Program-made: the position numbers and the translations under genes
Assembly (NCBI RefSeq): GCF_023721415.1
Contig: NZ_JAMQVC010000001.1
Span: forward strand, 1,240,001-1,304,000
Reading direction: 5' to 3'
DNA: 64,000 nucleotides
Source: Galbibacter mesophilus
Lineage (GTDB): Bacteria > Bacteroidota > Bacteroidia > Flavobacteriales > Flavobacteriaceae
Shown here: positions 18,831 through 27,408 of the stretch, piece by piece
How the letters are laid out: every line of letters starts with the position of its first letter
How positions within the stretch are numbered: position 1 is the stretch's first letter
The notes under the pieces: model-generated
What the model saw: the letters and a program-made list of their open reading frames with translations, nothing else
What the model was told of the DNA's origin: nothing
Database searches by the model: none

Positions 18831-18838
18831 TACCTTTG
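18831..18838 (+). promoter_or_regulatory. Predicted -7 box (TACCTTTG) of the tadA-like gene
   Basis: TACCTTTG fits the Bacteroidota TAnnTTTG element exactly. The gene's ATG begins 4 bp after it, so the transcript would have almost no leader. This also argues against the upstream in-frame start at 18813. Confidence 0.5.
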
Positions 18839-18842
18839 TAGT

Positions 18843-19292
18843 ATGATACAACCCTTTGATGACGCTTATTTTATGAAAAAAGCCTTGCAGGAAGCGGAGG
18901 AAGCTTACCGAAAAGGCGAAATACCAGTTGGGGCGGTAGTTGTAGTAGACAACAGAATAATTGCCCGAACCCACAACCTTACCGAAACCCTACACGATGT
19001 TACGGCACATGCCGAAATGCAGGCCATTACCGCAGCGGCAAACTTTTTAGGCGGAAAATATTTAACGGGTTGTACGCTCTACGTCACCTTGGAGCCCTGC
19101 CAAATGTGCGCCGGAGCGTTGTATTGGAGTCAGATTAGTAAAATTGTGTACGGGGCTGCCGATGAGCAACGTGGATTTAAGGCTATGGGAACTCAGCTAC
19201 ACCCGAAGACAGAAGTAGTTTCGGGAATTATGGCCGATGAAGCTGCCAATTTGCTAAAACGCTTTTTTATTGAAAAGAGAAATCTTAATTAG
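18843..19292 (+). CDS. tadA: tRNA-specific adenosine deaminase-like nucleoside deaminase
   Basis: A 149-residue zinc deaminase. The start at 18843 (MIQPFDDAYFMKKAL) matches family N-termini; the longer frame from 18813 begins upstream of a -7 promoter box. The catalytic motif HAEMQAI and the zinc cysteine pair in LEPCQMCAGAL are intact. The QRGFKAMG tail is usual for TadA. TadA converts adenosine 34 of tRNA-Arg to inosine; a guanine-deaminase-like role cannot be excluded by eye. Confidence 0.9.
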   Translation: MIQPFDDAYFMKKALQEAEEAYRKGEIPVGAVVVVDNRIIARTHNLTETLHDVTAHAEMQAITAAANFLGGKYLTGCTLYVTLEPCQMCAGALYWSQISKIVYGAADEQRGFKAMGTQLHPKTEVVSGIMADEAANLLKRFFIEKRNLN

Positions 19293-19306
19293 GAAAGTTT
19301 CAATAA

Positions 19307-19465
19307 CTAATCCCTCGTTTTGTATTTATAGATTAGGAATATGAGTCCGATTACAAAGCCAATCGCTAAAAGAATATAGCCGATCATTTTTAGTGCAAAA
19401 ACGAAAAGCATTAGGAGTCCGGCGAGAGTGCAGAGTAGGCCTAGAAAGAAAATGGTAGATTTCAT
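19307..19465 (-). CDS. Small two-helix membrane protein (52 aa)
   Basis: A short frame of 52 codons plus stop. The product starts MKSTIFFLGLLCTLAGLLML and is nearly all hydrophobic: two predicted membrane helices (about 4-25 and 28-46) separated by a Lys, ending in a basic tail KYKTRD. The composition and positive-inside tail look like a real membrane microprotein rather than chance. It ends 14 bp from the convergent tadA-like gene and lies beyond the csp terminator, so it is probably its own small transcript. Function unknown. Confidence 0.55.
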   Translation of the reverse strand: MKSTIFFLGLLCTLAGLLMLFVFALKMIGYILLAIGFVIGLIFLIYKYKTRD

Positions 19466-19510
19466 TTGTGTAATTTTAAATGAAAAATACGATTTAAAAT
19501 GTGTCCAAAC

Positions 19511-19539
19511 AAAAAAAGTCGCCCAAATTGGACGACTTT
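19511..19539 (-). terminator. Intrinsic terminator downstream of the cold shock gene
   Basis: On the minus strand AAAGTCG pairs with CGACTTT with an inner CCA/TGG extension and is followed by seven T residues. It lies 25 bp past the cold shock gene stop. Confidence 0.8.
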
Positions 19540-19563
19540 GTAACCTACAAAAATAAAATATCT

Positions 19564-19758
19564 TTAGCCGATTACTTGCACTTGGGCAGCAACCATACCT
19601 TTTCTTCCTTCTTCTTCTTCGTATTCTACTTTGTCACCTTCGTTTAGCTCAACACCTTTAAGTTCAGTTACGTGAACAAAAATGTCTTTGCCTGTTTCGT
19701 CGTTGGTAATGAATCCATAACCTTTTGATTCATTGAAAAATTTTACTGTACCAGTCAT
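19564..19758 (-). CDS. Cold shock domain protein (CspA family)
   Basis: A 64-residue single-domain protein. The RNA-binding motifs are clear: RNP1-like KGYGFIT (residues 12-18) and RNP2-like DIFVHVTEL (25-33). It begins MTGTVKFFNESKGYGFI. Csp proteins bind single-stranded RNA and act as RNA chaperones in cold or stationary phase. It is monocistronic with its own terminator. Acidic run EEEEG near residues 48-52 is usual in flavobacterial copies. Confidence 0.96.
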   Translation of the reverse strand: MTGTVKFFNESKGYGFITNDETGKDIFVHVTELKGVELNEGDKVEYEEEEGRKGMVAAQVQVIG

Positions 19759-19842
19759 TATAAAATGTAATAAAAATTAAAGTACCAAATGTAGGAATTA
19801 AATTGGGAGTGCAAATAAAATTTAGGTAAAATCTTTTAAAAA

Positions 19843-20097
19843 TTATTGATTTTCAGTGTTTTCCCCCTTTTTATCATTCATTTTATCAAGATTTTCTTTC
19901 GTCATCATATAATCTTGAATGTTTTTACCTTTTGAACGAGAATAGATGAAAAGTGGAATGAACACAAATGCAGATACAATTACCGCAATACCTACAATCT
20001 TATCGCCTGTAACATGGTCTTCTTGCCATTTAAAATAATAGCCAATAACAAAGGCAATGAGAATAGCGATAAATAGTATTTGAACAATTCTTTTCAT
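19843..20097 (-). CDS. Small two-helix membrane protein (84 aa), unknown function
   Basis: An 84-residue protein with two membrane helices (about 5-21 and 34-51) and a charged C-terminal tail (SKGKNIQDYMMTKENLDKMNDKKGE). The layout of basic starts and hydrophobic segments supports a real inner-membrane protein. It lies upstream of the cold shock gene on the same strand with an 84-bp gap. I do not recognise a named family. Confidence 0.65.
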   Translation of the reverse strand: MKRIVQILFIAILIAFVIGYYFKWQEDHVTGDKIVGIAVIVSAFVFIPLFIYSRSKGKNIQDYMMTKENLDKMNDKKGENTENQ

Positions 20098-20167
20098 TTG
20101 AAATTTTTTAATAATTACTATTCTGAGGATATTGTTTTTGAAACCAAATTTGTCCTAAATATCATAT

Positions 20168-20355
20168 GTTCATTTTTTCCATTGATGAAAAAACGAACCA
20201 AAAAAATCTAGGCTTGCTATAAAAATATAAGAAAATGCTACGGAACCCCCAGCCACTGATAAAAATAACTCGCCCTTCCTGCGGTCGGCCTCAAACAGAT
20301 TTTTATCATTTACCCCTGCTGCTTCCTTGATTTTCAATATTTTTCTAGTCAGGCC
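20168..20355 (+). repeat. 188-bp direct repeat, copy 1 (left of ClC gene)
   Basis: This non-coding sequence is repeated in the same orientation at 22374-22561, with 9 mismatches and no gap by eye. Both copies carry two inverted repeats: GTTCATTTTTTC against GAAAAAACGAAC (20168-20198), and TGATAAAAAT against ATTTTTATCA (20257-20308). Conserved arms suggest a structured interspersed element. It occupies most of the 388-bp gap between the ClC gene and the small membrane-protein gene. Confidence 0.9.
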
Positions 20356-20485
20356 AAAAAAAAATAAATGTCATAAAAATCTCCAAAATTATCATCCATT
20401 AAACGAAAGTAATAGGTTATCTAAAACGTTTAGGATGCTATTTTTTTTGAAACATTGAATTTCAAAGTTAAATTAAATTTGAAAA

Positions 20486-22279
20486 CTATTTGGTGAACGA
20501 AATTAACTTTCTTCTGTAGGCGGTGAGTAACTTGGATTTCGAAACAAAACCGTAATACTTGCCATCGCGGACTACAGGTAAGTTCCACGCCCCGCTATCC
20601 TGAAACTTTTTCATTACTTGGGTCATTTTATCGGTTTGCATTTTTATAACCGCTGGTGGGTTTTGCATAACGTCGGAAGCTTTTATCTCTTCATATAAAC
20701 TTTGGTCGAACATAATGGAGCGAATGTCATCCAACAAAATAACGCCTTCCAAATAGTTGGTTTTTCGGTTTAGAACAGGGAAAATGTTGCGGTTGGATTT
20801 AACAACGGCATTGTGTACAATATCGCCCAAGTTCATATCTGGATAAAGCGGCACAAAATTGCGCTCTATAACAGTACTAATGTCCATAAGCGTTAATACA
20901 GCTTGGTCTTTATCATGCGTAATCAATTCTCCTTTGTTAGCCAGTTCCATGGTATAGACCGAATGCGGAATAAAATATTTTGTAATGGCAAAAGAGATGG
21001 TCGCCGTAATCATTAAAGGGATAAATAGTTCGTAACCCCCAGTAAGTTCGGCAATTAAGAAAATAGCGGTTAAAGGTGCATGTAAAACACCTGCCATCAA
21101 GCCTGTCATTCCCACCAAGGTAAAATTACTTTCAGAAACAGGATGATTGAGAATTCCTATATTATTGAGTACTTTGGCCAAGCAGTTGCCCATGATACTT
21201 CCCATAAAAAGGGTAGGAGCGAAAATACCTCCAACGCCACCGGCACCAAATGTAATCGCGCTGGCCACAATTTTAAAAAGTACCAATCCCGTAAGCAATC
21301 CTACTACTACCCATACATTATCTAAATCGATATTGAAAAAATTATTTTTAAGAGCTTCTTTCGGATTTCCTTGAACTAAGTGGTTAATTACTTCGTATCC
21401 TTCACCGTACAATGGTGGTATAAAAAAAACAATGATACCTATGAGTACCCCACCAATGATTAATTTTTTTACAGGCGAACTGATTTTCTCAAAAAAAGCA
21501 TGAATGCTTCCGTATACTTTGGTGAAATAAATAGAGGTAAAGCCTGCTACGGAACCTAATAAAATATAAAAGGGAACATCGTTCAACGTAAAACCTTCCT
21601 CTAATTTGAAGGGGAGTAAAATATCACTTCCGAAGAAAAAATAAGAAGTAATTACACCGGAAAGTGATGCCAACAGCAACGGTAATAGTGATGCCAGTGT
21701 AAGGTCCAGGCTAAAGACTTCCACCGCAAAAATAATGGCTGCAATGGGGGCTTTGAAAATTGAAGACATCGCGCCTGCGGCTGCAGCTCCAATGAGTAAG
21801 GTTCTAGTGGCTTGGTTCATGTGAAACAAGCGTGAAATATTCGAACTAATTGCCGCTCCTGTAGCCACTGTAGGCCCCTCGAGTCCGACAGAACCTCCAA
21901 AACCAACTGTGAATGGTGCAGTTAATATACTTCCCACCATTTGAAACCGTCGCATGATTCCTTTTCGTTTGGAAATGGCAAACAAAGTTGAAGGAATCCC
22001 GTGGTTTACCTTATGGCGTACTACATACTTCATTATAAAAAAAGTAAGCGTGAGTCCGATTAGCGGATATACAAAATAAAAAGCATGGTGATATTCCTGA
22101 ACCAGTTTACCTTCCAGTAAATGCTGAATTAAGTGCGTTAGGTTTTTTAGAATAACCGCACCTATTCCTGAGGTGAAACCAACAAGAATACTTAGGATGT
22201 AAACAAATTGACGCTGCGAAATATGTTTGGCGCGCCAAATGAGTATACGTGTATATAAACTCTTTTTAGAATGTGGCAT
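20486..22279 (-). CDS. ClC-family chloride channel/antiporter with CBS domains
   Basis: A 597-residue membrane protein. The ion-path signatures are GLEGPTVATGAA (the external gating glutamate), NHGIPST for the first selectivity loop, and GGIFAPTLFMGS for the GxFxP loop. About ten or more membrane helices span residues 25-440. The C-terminal 130 residues form two CBS domains (LTLMDISTVIERNFVPLYPDMNLGD and IKASDVMQNPPAVI ... SGAWNLPVV), which usually bind adenine nucleotides. Whether it is a channel or a proton exchanger is not clear by eye. It is isolated and bracketed by 188-bp direct repeats. Confidence 0.94.
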   Translation of the reverse strand: MPHSKKSLYTRILIWRAKHISQRQFVYILSILVGFTSGIGAVILKNLTHLIQHLLEGKLVQEYHHAFYFVYPLIGLTLTFFIMKYVVRHKVNHGIPSTLFAISKRKGIMRRFQMVGSILTAPFTVGFGGSVGLEGPTVATGAAISSNISRLFHMNQATRTLLIGAAAAGAMSSIFKAPIAAIIFAVEVFSLDLTLASLLPLLLASLSGVITSYFFFGSDILLPFKLEEGFTLNDVPFYILLGSVAGFTSIYFTKVYGSIHAFFEKISSPVKKLIIGGVLIGIIVFFIPPLYGEGYEVINHLVQGNPKEALKNNFFNIDLDNVWVVVGLLTGLVLFKIVASAITFGAGGVGGIFAPTLFMGSIMGNCLAKVLNNIGILNHPVSESNFTLVGMTGLMAGVLHAPLTAIFLIAELTGGYELFIPLMITATISFAITKYFIPHSVYTMELANKGELITHDKDQAVLTLMDISTVIERNFVPLYPDMNLGDIVHNAVVKSNRNIFPVLNRKTNYLEGVILLDDIRSIMFDQSLYEEIKASDVMQNPPAVIKMQTDKMTQVMKKFQDSGAWNLPVVRDGKYYGFVSKSKLLTAYRRKLISFTK

Positions 22280-22373
22280 TCTTTATGGTTTATAATACCA
22301 TTTCAAATCAGAATTGGTATAAGTCGTTATCATGAAATATGATAGTTAAACAATTGTGCCTTTCAGATTATAC

Positions 22374-22561
22374 GTTCATTTTTTCCATCGATGAAAAAAC
22401 GAACCAAAAAAATCTAGGCTTGCTATAAAAATATAAGAAAATACTACGGAACCCCCAGCCACTGATAAAAATAACTCGTCCTTCCTTCGGTCGTCCTCAA
22501 ACAGATTTTTATCATTTAACCGCGCTGCTTCCTTGATTTTCAATATTTTTCTAGACAGGCC
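22374..22561 (+). repeat. 188-bp direct repeat, copy 2 (right of ClC gene)
   Basis: Same-orientation partner of 20168-20355, about 95% identical without indels. The first inverted repeat is more complete here because its centre reads CATCGATG. The rest of the 396-bp gap between ClC and aspS is AT-rich with no coding frame. Confidence 0.9.
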
Positions 22562-22675
22562 GAAACAACCTTCGACAGTCTAAAAACAATTTGACGCGAT
22601 TTATTGTTAAATATAATAAACTTTTACAACGCGCCCCGAATTCTTTAGAGGCGGCGTTATAAAAGTTTATATTTC

Positions 22676-24442
22676 TTAACTATTCTTAGTGTTTTCCAAA
22701 CTAAGTTTTATGTGAAGTTCTTTTAATTGTTCGTTATCAATTTTAGCTGGCGCATCTATCATAACGTCACGGCCGGCATTGTTTTTAGGAAAAGCAATAA
22801 AATCACGTATCGTTTCTTGTCCGCCAAGGATAGCGACCAATCTATCAAAACCAAAAGCTAATCCGCCGTGAGGGGGCGCACCATATTGAAATGCATCCAT
22901 TAAGAAACCAAATTGCGCTTTTGCTTCCTCATCAGTGAAGCCTAAGTGTTTAAACATAAGCGCCTGAAGGTCTTTGTCGAAAATCCTAATAGAACCCCCG
23001 CCAATTTCGTTTCCGTTGAGTACCAAATCGTATGCATTCGCCCTTACTTTGCCAGGGTCGGTATCCAAAAGTTTGATGTCTTCTGGTTTTGGAGACGTGA
23101 ACGGGTGGTGCATCGCGTGGTAACGCTCTGTTTCTTCGTCCCACTCCAACAATGGGAAATCCAATATCCAAAGTGGTGCAAATTCATCTGCTTTTCGAAG
23201 TCCTAGTCGCTCTGCCATTTCCATTCTCAACGCGCTTAACTGACTTCTAGTTTTATCTGTAGGTCCAGAAAGCACGCAGATTAAATCACCAGCCTTTGCT
23301 CCGGTGGCTTCAGCCCATTTTTTAAGGTCTTCTTCATCATAAAATTTATCTACGGAAGATTTAAAAGTTCCGTCTTCATTGCATTTTACGTACACCATTC
23401 CCAACGCACCTACTTGAGGACGTTTTACCCAATCTATTAATTTATCGATTTCTTTTCGGGTGTAGGATGCGGCACCTGGCACAGCGATTCCTACCACCAA
23501 TTCAGCGTCATTGAAGACTTTAAAATCTTTGTGTTGTGCAACGGCGTTTAGTTCTCCAAACTCCATTCCGAAGCGAATATCCGGTTTGTCGTTTCCATAT
23601 TTGCGCATGGCATCGTCGTAAGACATTCTTGGGAAAGCATCAATTTCAACCCCTTTTACCTTTTTCAGTAAATGGCGCGTTAATCCTTCAAAAACATTTA
23701 AAATGTCTTCTTGCTCCACAAATGCCATTTCGCAGTCAATTTGCGTAAACTCAGGCTGTCTGTCGGCTCTAAGGTCTTCATCCCTGAAGCATTTCACAAT
23801 TTGGAAATACTTATCCATACCACCCACCATGAGCAATTGCTTAAAAGTTTGAGGTGATTGCGGAAGAGCGTAAAACTGACCTTCATTCATTCTAGAAGGC
23901 ACTACAAAATCGCGGGCACCTTCCGGAGTAGATTTAATCAGGTACGGAGTCTCCACTTCAATGAATCCTTCAGAAGAAAGATAATTTCTCACTTCCATGG
24001 CTACTTTGTGGCGGAAAATAAGACTATTTCTAACAGGATTTCTACGAATGTCGAGATAACGGTATTTCATTCTAAGGTCATCACCACCGTCGGTTTCGTT
24101 TTCAATGGTAAAAGGAGGGGTTTTTGATTCGTTGAGCACCTCAATGCTTTTTACCAAAACTTCAATATCTCCCGTTGGGATATTCGGGTTTTTAGATTCA
24201 CGTTCAATTACCGTCCCTTTAATCTGAACAACAAATTCGCGACCTAGTTTTTGCGCGGCTACAAGCACCTCTTTCGGGGTACGCTCCTCGTCAAAAATCA
24301 ATTGCGTAATCCCATAACGGTCCCGCAGGTCTACCCAAACCATAAATCCTTTATCCCTTACTTTCTGCACCCATCCGGAGAGGGTAACCTCATTGTTTAT
24401 GTGTTCGCTGCGCAATTCGCCGCAAGTATGACTTCTATACAT
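22676..24442 (-). CDS. aspS: Aspartate--tRNA ligase
   Basis: A 588-residue class II synthetase of the bacterial type. It has the N-terminal OB anticodon-binding domain ([26 protein letters not shown]), motif 1 and 2 regions ([43 protein letters not shown]), the bacterial GAD insertion (about residues 285-420), and motif 3 ([16 protein letters not shown]). It charges tRNA-Asp. The start [11 protein letters not shown] is canonical. It is monocistronic, reading left from the gap that also holds the MORN-gene promoter. Confidence 0.98.
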   Translation of the reverse strand: MYRSHTCGELRSEHINNEVTLSGWVQKVRDKGFMVWVDLRDRYGITQLIFDEERTPKEVLVAAQKLGREFVVQIKGTVIERESKNPNIPTGDIEVLVKSIEVLNESKTPPFTIENETDGGDDLRMKYRYLDIRRNPVRNSLIFRHKVAMEVRNYLSSEGFIEVETPYLIKSTPEGARDFVVPSRMNEGQFYALPQSPQTFKQLLMVGGMDKYFQIVKCFRDEDLRADRQPEFTQIDCEMAFVEQEDILNVFEGLTRHLLKKVKGVEIDAFPRMSYDDAMRKYGNDKPDIRFGMEFGELNAVAQHKDFKVFNDAELVVGIAVPGAASYTRKEIDKLIDWVKRPQVGALGMVYVKCNEDGTFKSSVDKFYDEEDLKKWAEATGAKAGDLICVLSGPTDKTRSQLSALRMEMAERLGLRKADEFAPLWILDFPLLEWDEETERYHAMHHPFTSPKPEDIKLLDTDPGKVRANAYDLVLNGNEIGGGSIRIFDKDLQALMFKHLGFTDEEAKAQFGFLMDAFQYGAPPHGGLAFGFDRLVAILGGQETIRDFIAFPKNNAGRDVMIDAPAKIDNEQLKELHIKLSLENTKNS

Positions 24443-24772
24443 GAATTCTTATCATTTAATAAGCTGCAAAGGTAATAAGATACGGTAGGGAAAAGAAATT
24501 TTTTCAATTGTAAATCGCTCTGAAAAAATGGATATGGCAGAAAAGGGAAAAATGATATTCTTTGATGGAAATTAGAGATGATTTTTAGTTAAAATTCGGT
24601 TTCCAATGTTAAATTTTACATTGGCTTAATATTGTAAATATCTAAAAATCAACGTAAAAAGATTCCAATGTTAATTTAATGTTACGTAAACGTTTTCTAA
24701 ATGTAAATTATTTGTGTATATTTGTTATGATAACGTAAAGTAATAAAAATAATTCTTAAAAAATATAAAGTC
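24443..24772. other. 330-bp divergent promoter region between aspS and the MORN gene
   Basis: AT-rich non-coding DNA. It holds a predicted promoter at 24717-24724, an inverted repeat CCAATGT/ACATTGG (24603-24624), and a 12-bp direct repeat TTCCAATGTTAA at 24601 and 24663. No tRNA or ORF seen. Confidence 0.55.
24717..24724 (+). promoter_or_regulatory. Predicted -7 box (TATATTTG) of the MORN gene
   Basis: TATATTTG matches TAnnTTTG. The gene starts 48 bp later. A weak TTTTC lies about 19 bp upstream as a possible -33 element. Confidence 0.5.
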
Positions 24773-25129
24773 ATGAAAAAGATTGTACTAATATTCGCAG
24801 TGATGTTTTCCTTAACTATGGTTGCACAAAACGCTTCCCCAAAACCAGTTTTGGAAAGAGATGGAGATATGGTAAAAGCTACTTATTTCCATGATAACGG
24901 AGCAATTGCTCAAACAGGATTTTATTTAGACGGAAAGTTACACGGGGAATGGAAAGCTTTTAACGAAGAAGGTAAAAAGATTGCCATAGCTAAATATGAA
25001 AACGGAAAGAAAACTGGAAAATGGTTTTTTTGGGGTGATAAAAGCTTAAACGAGGTTAATTATCAAGATAACAGCATTGCCGATGTAACAACTTGGACCA
25101 ATGACAACCCTGTTGTTGTGGTAGACTAA
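24773..25129 (+). CDS. Secreted MORN-repeat (YwqK-like) protein
   Basis: A 118-residue protein with a signal peptide (MKKIVLIFAVMFSLTMVAQ). The mature part has MORN-like repeats: YFHDNGAIAQTGFYLDGKLHGEWKAFNEEGKK and AKYENGKKTGKWFFWGDK. Such proteins are often auto-named 'toxin-antitoxin system YwqK antitoxin', but no toxin partner lies nearby, so this name should not be taken as function. It is a monocistronic periplasmic or secreted protein with its own promoter-like box and terminator. Confidence 0.85.
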   Translation: MKKIVLIFAVMFSLTMVAQNASPKPVLERDGDMVKATYFHDNGAIAQTGFYLDGKLHGEWKAFNEEGKKIAIAKYENGKKTGKWFFWGDKSLNEVNYQDNSIADVTTWTNDNPVVVVD

Positions 25130-25154
25130 CTAAAAATAACATTTATATGTTCTT

Positions 25155-25182
25155 AAAACCGCGCTTTTAGCGTGGTTTTTTG
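25155..25182 (+). terminator. Intrinsic terminator of the MORN gene
   Basis: AAAACCGCGC pairs with GCGTGGTTTT (one G-U) around TTTTA, followed by more T residues. It is 26 bp past the stop. Confidence 0.8.
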
Positions 25183-25253
25183 TTTTTTAACCAAAAATCT
25201 ATTCATTAGCCGCTTCTAAGGGGACGTAAGTTTTTAATAGTTATAGTATTTCG

Positions 25254-25261
25254 TACTTTTG
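25254..25261 (+). promoter_or_regulatory. Predicted -7 box (TACTTTTG) of yicC-gmk-nadD
   Basis: TACTTTTG fits TAnnTTTG and lies 20 bp before the yicC ATG. It follows the terminator of the previous gene, so it likely drives the three-gene cluster. Confidence 0.5.
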
Positions 25262-25281
25262 CCTATCTATAAAACTAAAGC

Positions 25282-26154
25282 ATGATAAAGTCAATGACTG
25301 GTTATGGGAAGAATGTAATTCAACTTCCTTCTAAAAAAATTACCGTAGAATTAAAATCGCTCAATAGTAAAAACTTAGACCTCAATGCAAGAATTCCATC
25401 TTCGTATAGGGAAAAGGAAATAGAGTTGAGGAACTTAATAGCCAATAGCCTTGAAAGAGGGAAAGTTGACTTTAGTTTGTATGTAGAGATTACGGGAGAA
25501 GCTACAAATACACAAGTGAATACCAGTGTGGTTAGGGATTATGTGGAGCAATTGCGAAATGTAAATCCTTCAAAATTTTCTGATAAAGATGATATTGAAC
25601 TTTTAAAAATGGCCGTTCGTATGCCCGATGCTTTAAAAGCAGAGCGCGATGAGATAGATGAAGAGGAATATAAAGCCATTAAAAATGCTTTGGAAGAAGC
25701 CTTAAAAGAAATTAATGTTTTTAGGGCTCATGAAGGGGCTGTGCTGGAAAAAGACTTCGTTGGAAGAATTGAAAATATTCTTTCGCTGCTGAAAAAAGTA
25801 GAAGCTATAGACCCGGAAAGGTTGGCAGCAGTTCGTGAACGTCTGGAAAAGGCGGTATCTGACCTCAAGGAAAATGTAGATGAAAACCGTTTTGAACAGG
25901 AATTGATCTACTATCTTGAAAAATTTGATATCACTGAAGAAAAAGTGCGTTTGGCCAATCACTTGGATTACTTTTTAAAAACGTTGAATTCAGACGATTC
26001 CAATGGAAAGAAATTAGGCTTTATCAGTCAGGAAATCGGTAGGGAAATCAATACCATCGGCTCGAAGGCAAATTATGCACCCATGCAGCAGTTGGTCGTG
26101 CAAATGAAAGATGAGCTTGAAAAAATTAAAGAACAAATGCTCAATGTGCTTTAA
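25282..26154 (+). CDS. yicC: YicC-family endoribonuclease
   Basis: A 290-residue protein with the family start MIKSMTGYGK and the C-terminal DUF1732 segment FISQEIGREINTIGSKANYAPMQQLVVQMKDELEKIKEQMLNVL. YicC proteins are RNases involved in small-RNA turnover in Escherichia coli. Next comes gmk after 59 bp, an arrangement seen in many bacteria. Coiled-coil-like charge pattern in the middle is typical. Confidence 0.94.
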   Translation: MIKSMTGYGKNVIQLPSKKITVELKSLNSKNLDLNARIPSSYREKEIELRNLIANSLERGKVDFSLYVEITGEATNTQVNTSVVRDYVEQLRNVNPSKFSDKDDIELLKMAVRMPDALKAERDEIDEEEYKAIKNALEEALKEINVFRAHEGAVLEKDFVGRIENILSLLKKVEAIDPERLAAVRERLEKAVSDLKENVDENRFEQELIYYLEKFDITEEKVRLANHLDYFLKTLNSDDSNGKKLGFISQEIGREINTIGSKANYAPMQQLVVQMKDELEKIKEQMLNVL

Positions 26155-26213
26155 TCGTTTGTATTTCGATTAATGCTATTTTCAATGAGTGCTATTCAGA
26201 TAAAATAAAATAC

Positions 26214-26810
26214 ATGTCAGGTAATAATTCAGGAAAAGGAGGGAAGTTAATTATTTTTTCTGCTCCTTCCGGAAGCGGTAAAACAACTATTGTAAGACAT
26301 TTACTCAACTACCCAGAGTTGAATTTGGAATTTTCCATTTCCGCTACTTCCCGTGAGCCCAGAGGAGACGAAAAAGACGGTGAGAATTACTATTTTCTAT
26401 CCGCACGCCAGTTTAAAGATCACATAAAAAATGATGATTTTTTGGAGTGGGAAGAGGTGTACCGCGATAATTTCTACGGAACGTTAAAAACAGAAGTGGA
26501 ACGCATTTGGGCATTGGGAAAAAATGTAATTTTTGATATTGATGTGGCTGGCGGATTACGAATAAAAAAGAAGTTTCCAGAACAAACATTGGCAGTTTTT
26601 GTAAAACCGCCAAGTGTAGACGAATTGAAAATTAGGCTCAAGAAACGAAAAACAGAAAGCGACGATAAGATTAATATGCGTATTGCTAAAGCGTCGGTGG
26701 AATTGGCGACAGCTCCGCAGTTTGATGAAATCATTAAAAACTACGATTTGGATACGGCCAAACAAGAAGCCTATGATTTGGTAGCTGGTTTTATCGGGTT
26801 GAAAAATTAA
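26214..26810 (+). CDS. gmk: Guanylate kinase
   Basis: A 198-residue P-loop kinase. The Walker A motif SAPSGSGKTT lies at residues 15-24, the GMP-binding SATSREPRGDEKDGENYYFLS at about 43-63, and EWEEVYRDNFYGT and FDIDVAGGLRIKKKF follow. It phosphorylates GMP to GDP with ATP. It lies between yicC and nadD, 4 bp before nadD, and is probably translated in the same transcript. Confidence 0.97.
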   Translation: MSGNNSGKGGKLIIFSAPSGSGKTTIVRHLLNYPELNLEFSISATSREPRGDEKDGENYYFLSARQFKDHIKNDDFLEWEEVYRDNFYGTLKTEVERIWALGKNVIFDIDVAGGLRIKKKFPEQTLAVFVKPPSVDELKIRLKKRKTESDDKINMRIAKASVELATAPQFDEIIKNYDLDTAKQEAYDLVAGFIGLKN

Positions 26811-26814
26811 TGAT

Positions 26815-27402
26815 ATGAAAAAAAAGGTTGGACTTTACTTCGGGACATTCAACCCTATTCATGTTGGGCACCTGGCCATTGCCAACCATATGGTAGAGTT
26901 TACAGGGCTGGATGAGGTCTGGCTAGTGGTAACGCCCCACAATCCGTTAAAGAAAAAAAGTACACTTTTAGACAACCACCACCGGTTGGAAATGGTGTAT
27001 AAAGCTACCGAAGGTTATATGAAATTAAAACCAAGCGATATTGAATTTGGTTTACCACAACCCAACTATACGGTAAATACGCTCGTGCACTTAAAGGAGA
27101 AGTTTCCCGATTATCATTTTTCTTTAATCATGGGGGAAGATAACCTAAGGAATTTCCAAAAATGGAAAAACCACGAAATTATTTTAGCTAAAAACAATAT
27201 TTACGTTTATCCAAGGTTTGAAAAAAATAGCACTAAGAAAAGTGCTTTTGAAGACCATCCTAAAATAACAAAAGTGGACGCCCCAATTATGGAGATATCA
27301 TCCACTTTTATACGTAATGCTATTGCTGAAGGGAAAAACATTCAGCCTTTGCTCCACTCAGAAGTGTGGAAATACATTGATTTGATGAATTTCTACAAAT
27401 AA
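26815..27402 (+). CDS. nadD: Nicotinate-nucleotide adenylyltransferase
   Basis: A 195-residue nucleotidyltransferase. The nucleotide-binding motif GTFNPIHVGHLAIAN (residues 9-23) with the HxGH signature and the C-terminal ISSTFIRNAIAEGK are intact. NadD adenylates nicotinate mononucleotide in NAD synthesis. It follows gmk by 4 bp and is convergent with the Kbp gene, 6 bp away. Confidence 0.97.
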   Translation: MKKKVGLYFGTFNPIHVGHLAIANHMVEFTGLDEVWLVVTPHNPLKKKSTLLDNHHRLEMVYKATEGYMKLKPSDIEFGLPQPNYTVNTLVHLKEKFPDYHFSLIMGEDNLRNFQKWKNHEIILAKNNIYVYPRFEKNSTKKSAFEDHPKITKVDAPIMEISSTFIRNAIAEGKNIQPLLHSEVWKYIDLMNFYK

Positions 27403-27408
27403 TAGTTA

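Noticed and set aside
24773-25129. Antitoxin of a toxin-antitoxin system
   Set aside because: MORN repeats and a signal peptide are clear, but there is no toxin gene beside it; the common label is not functional evidence.
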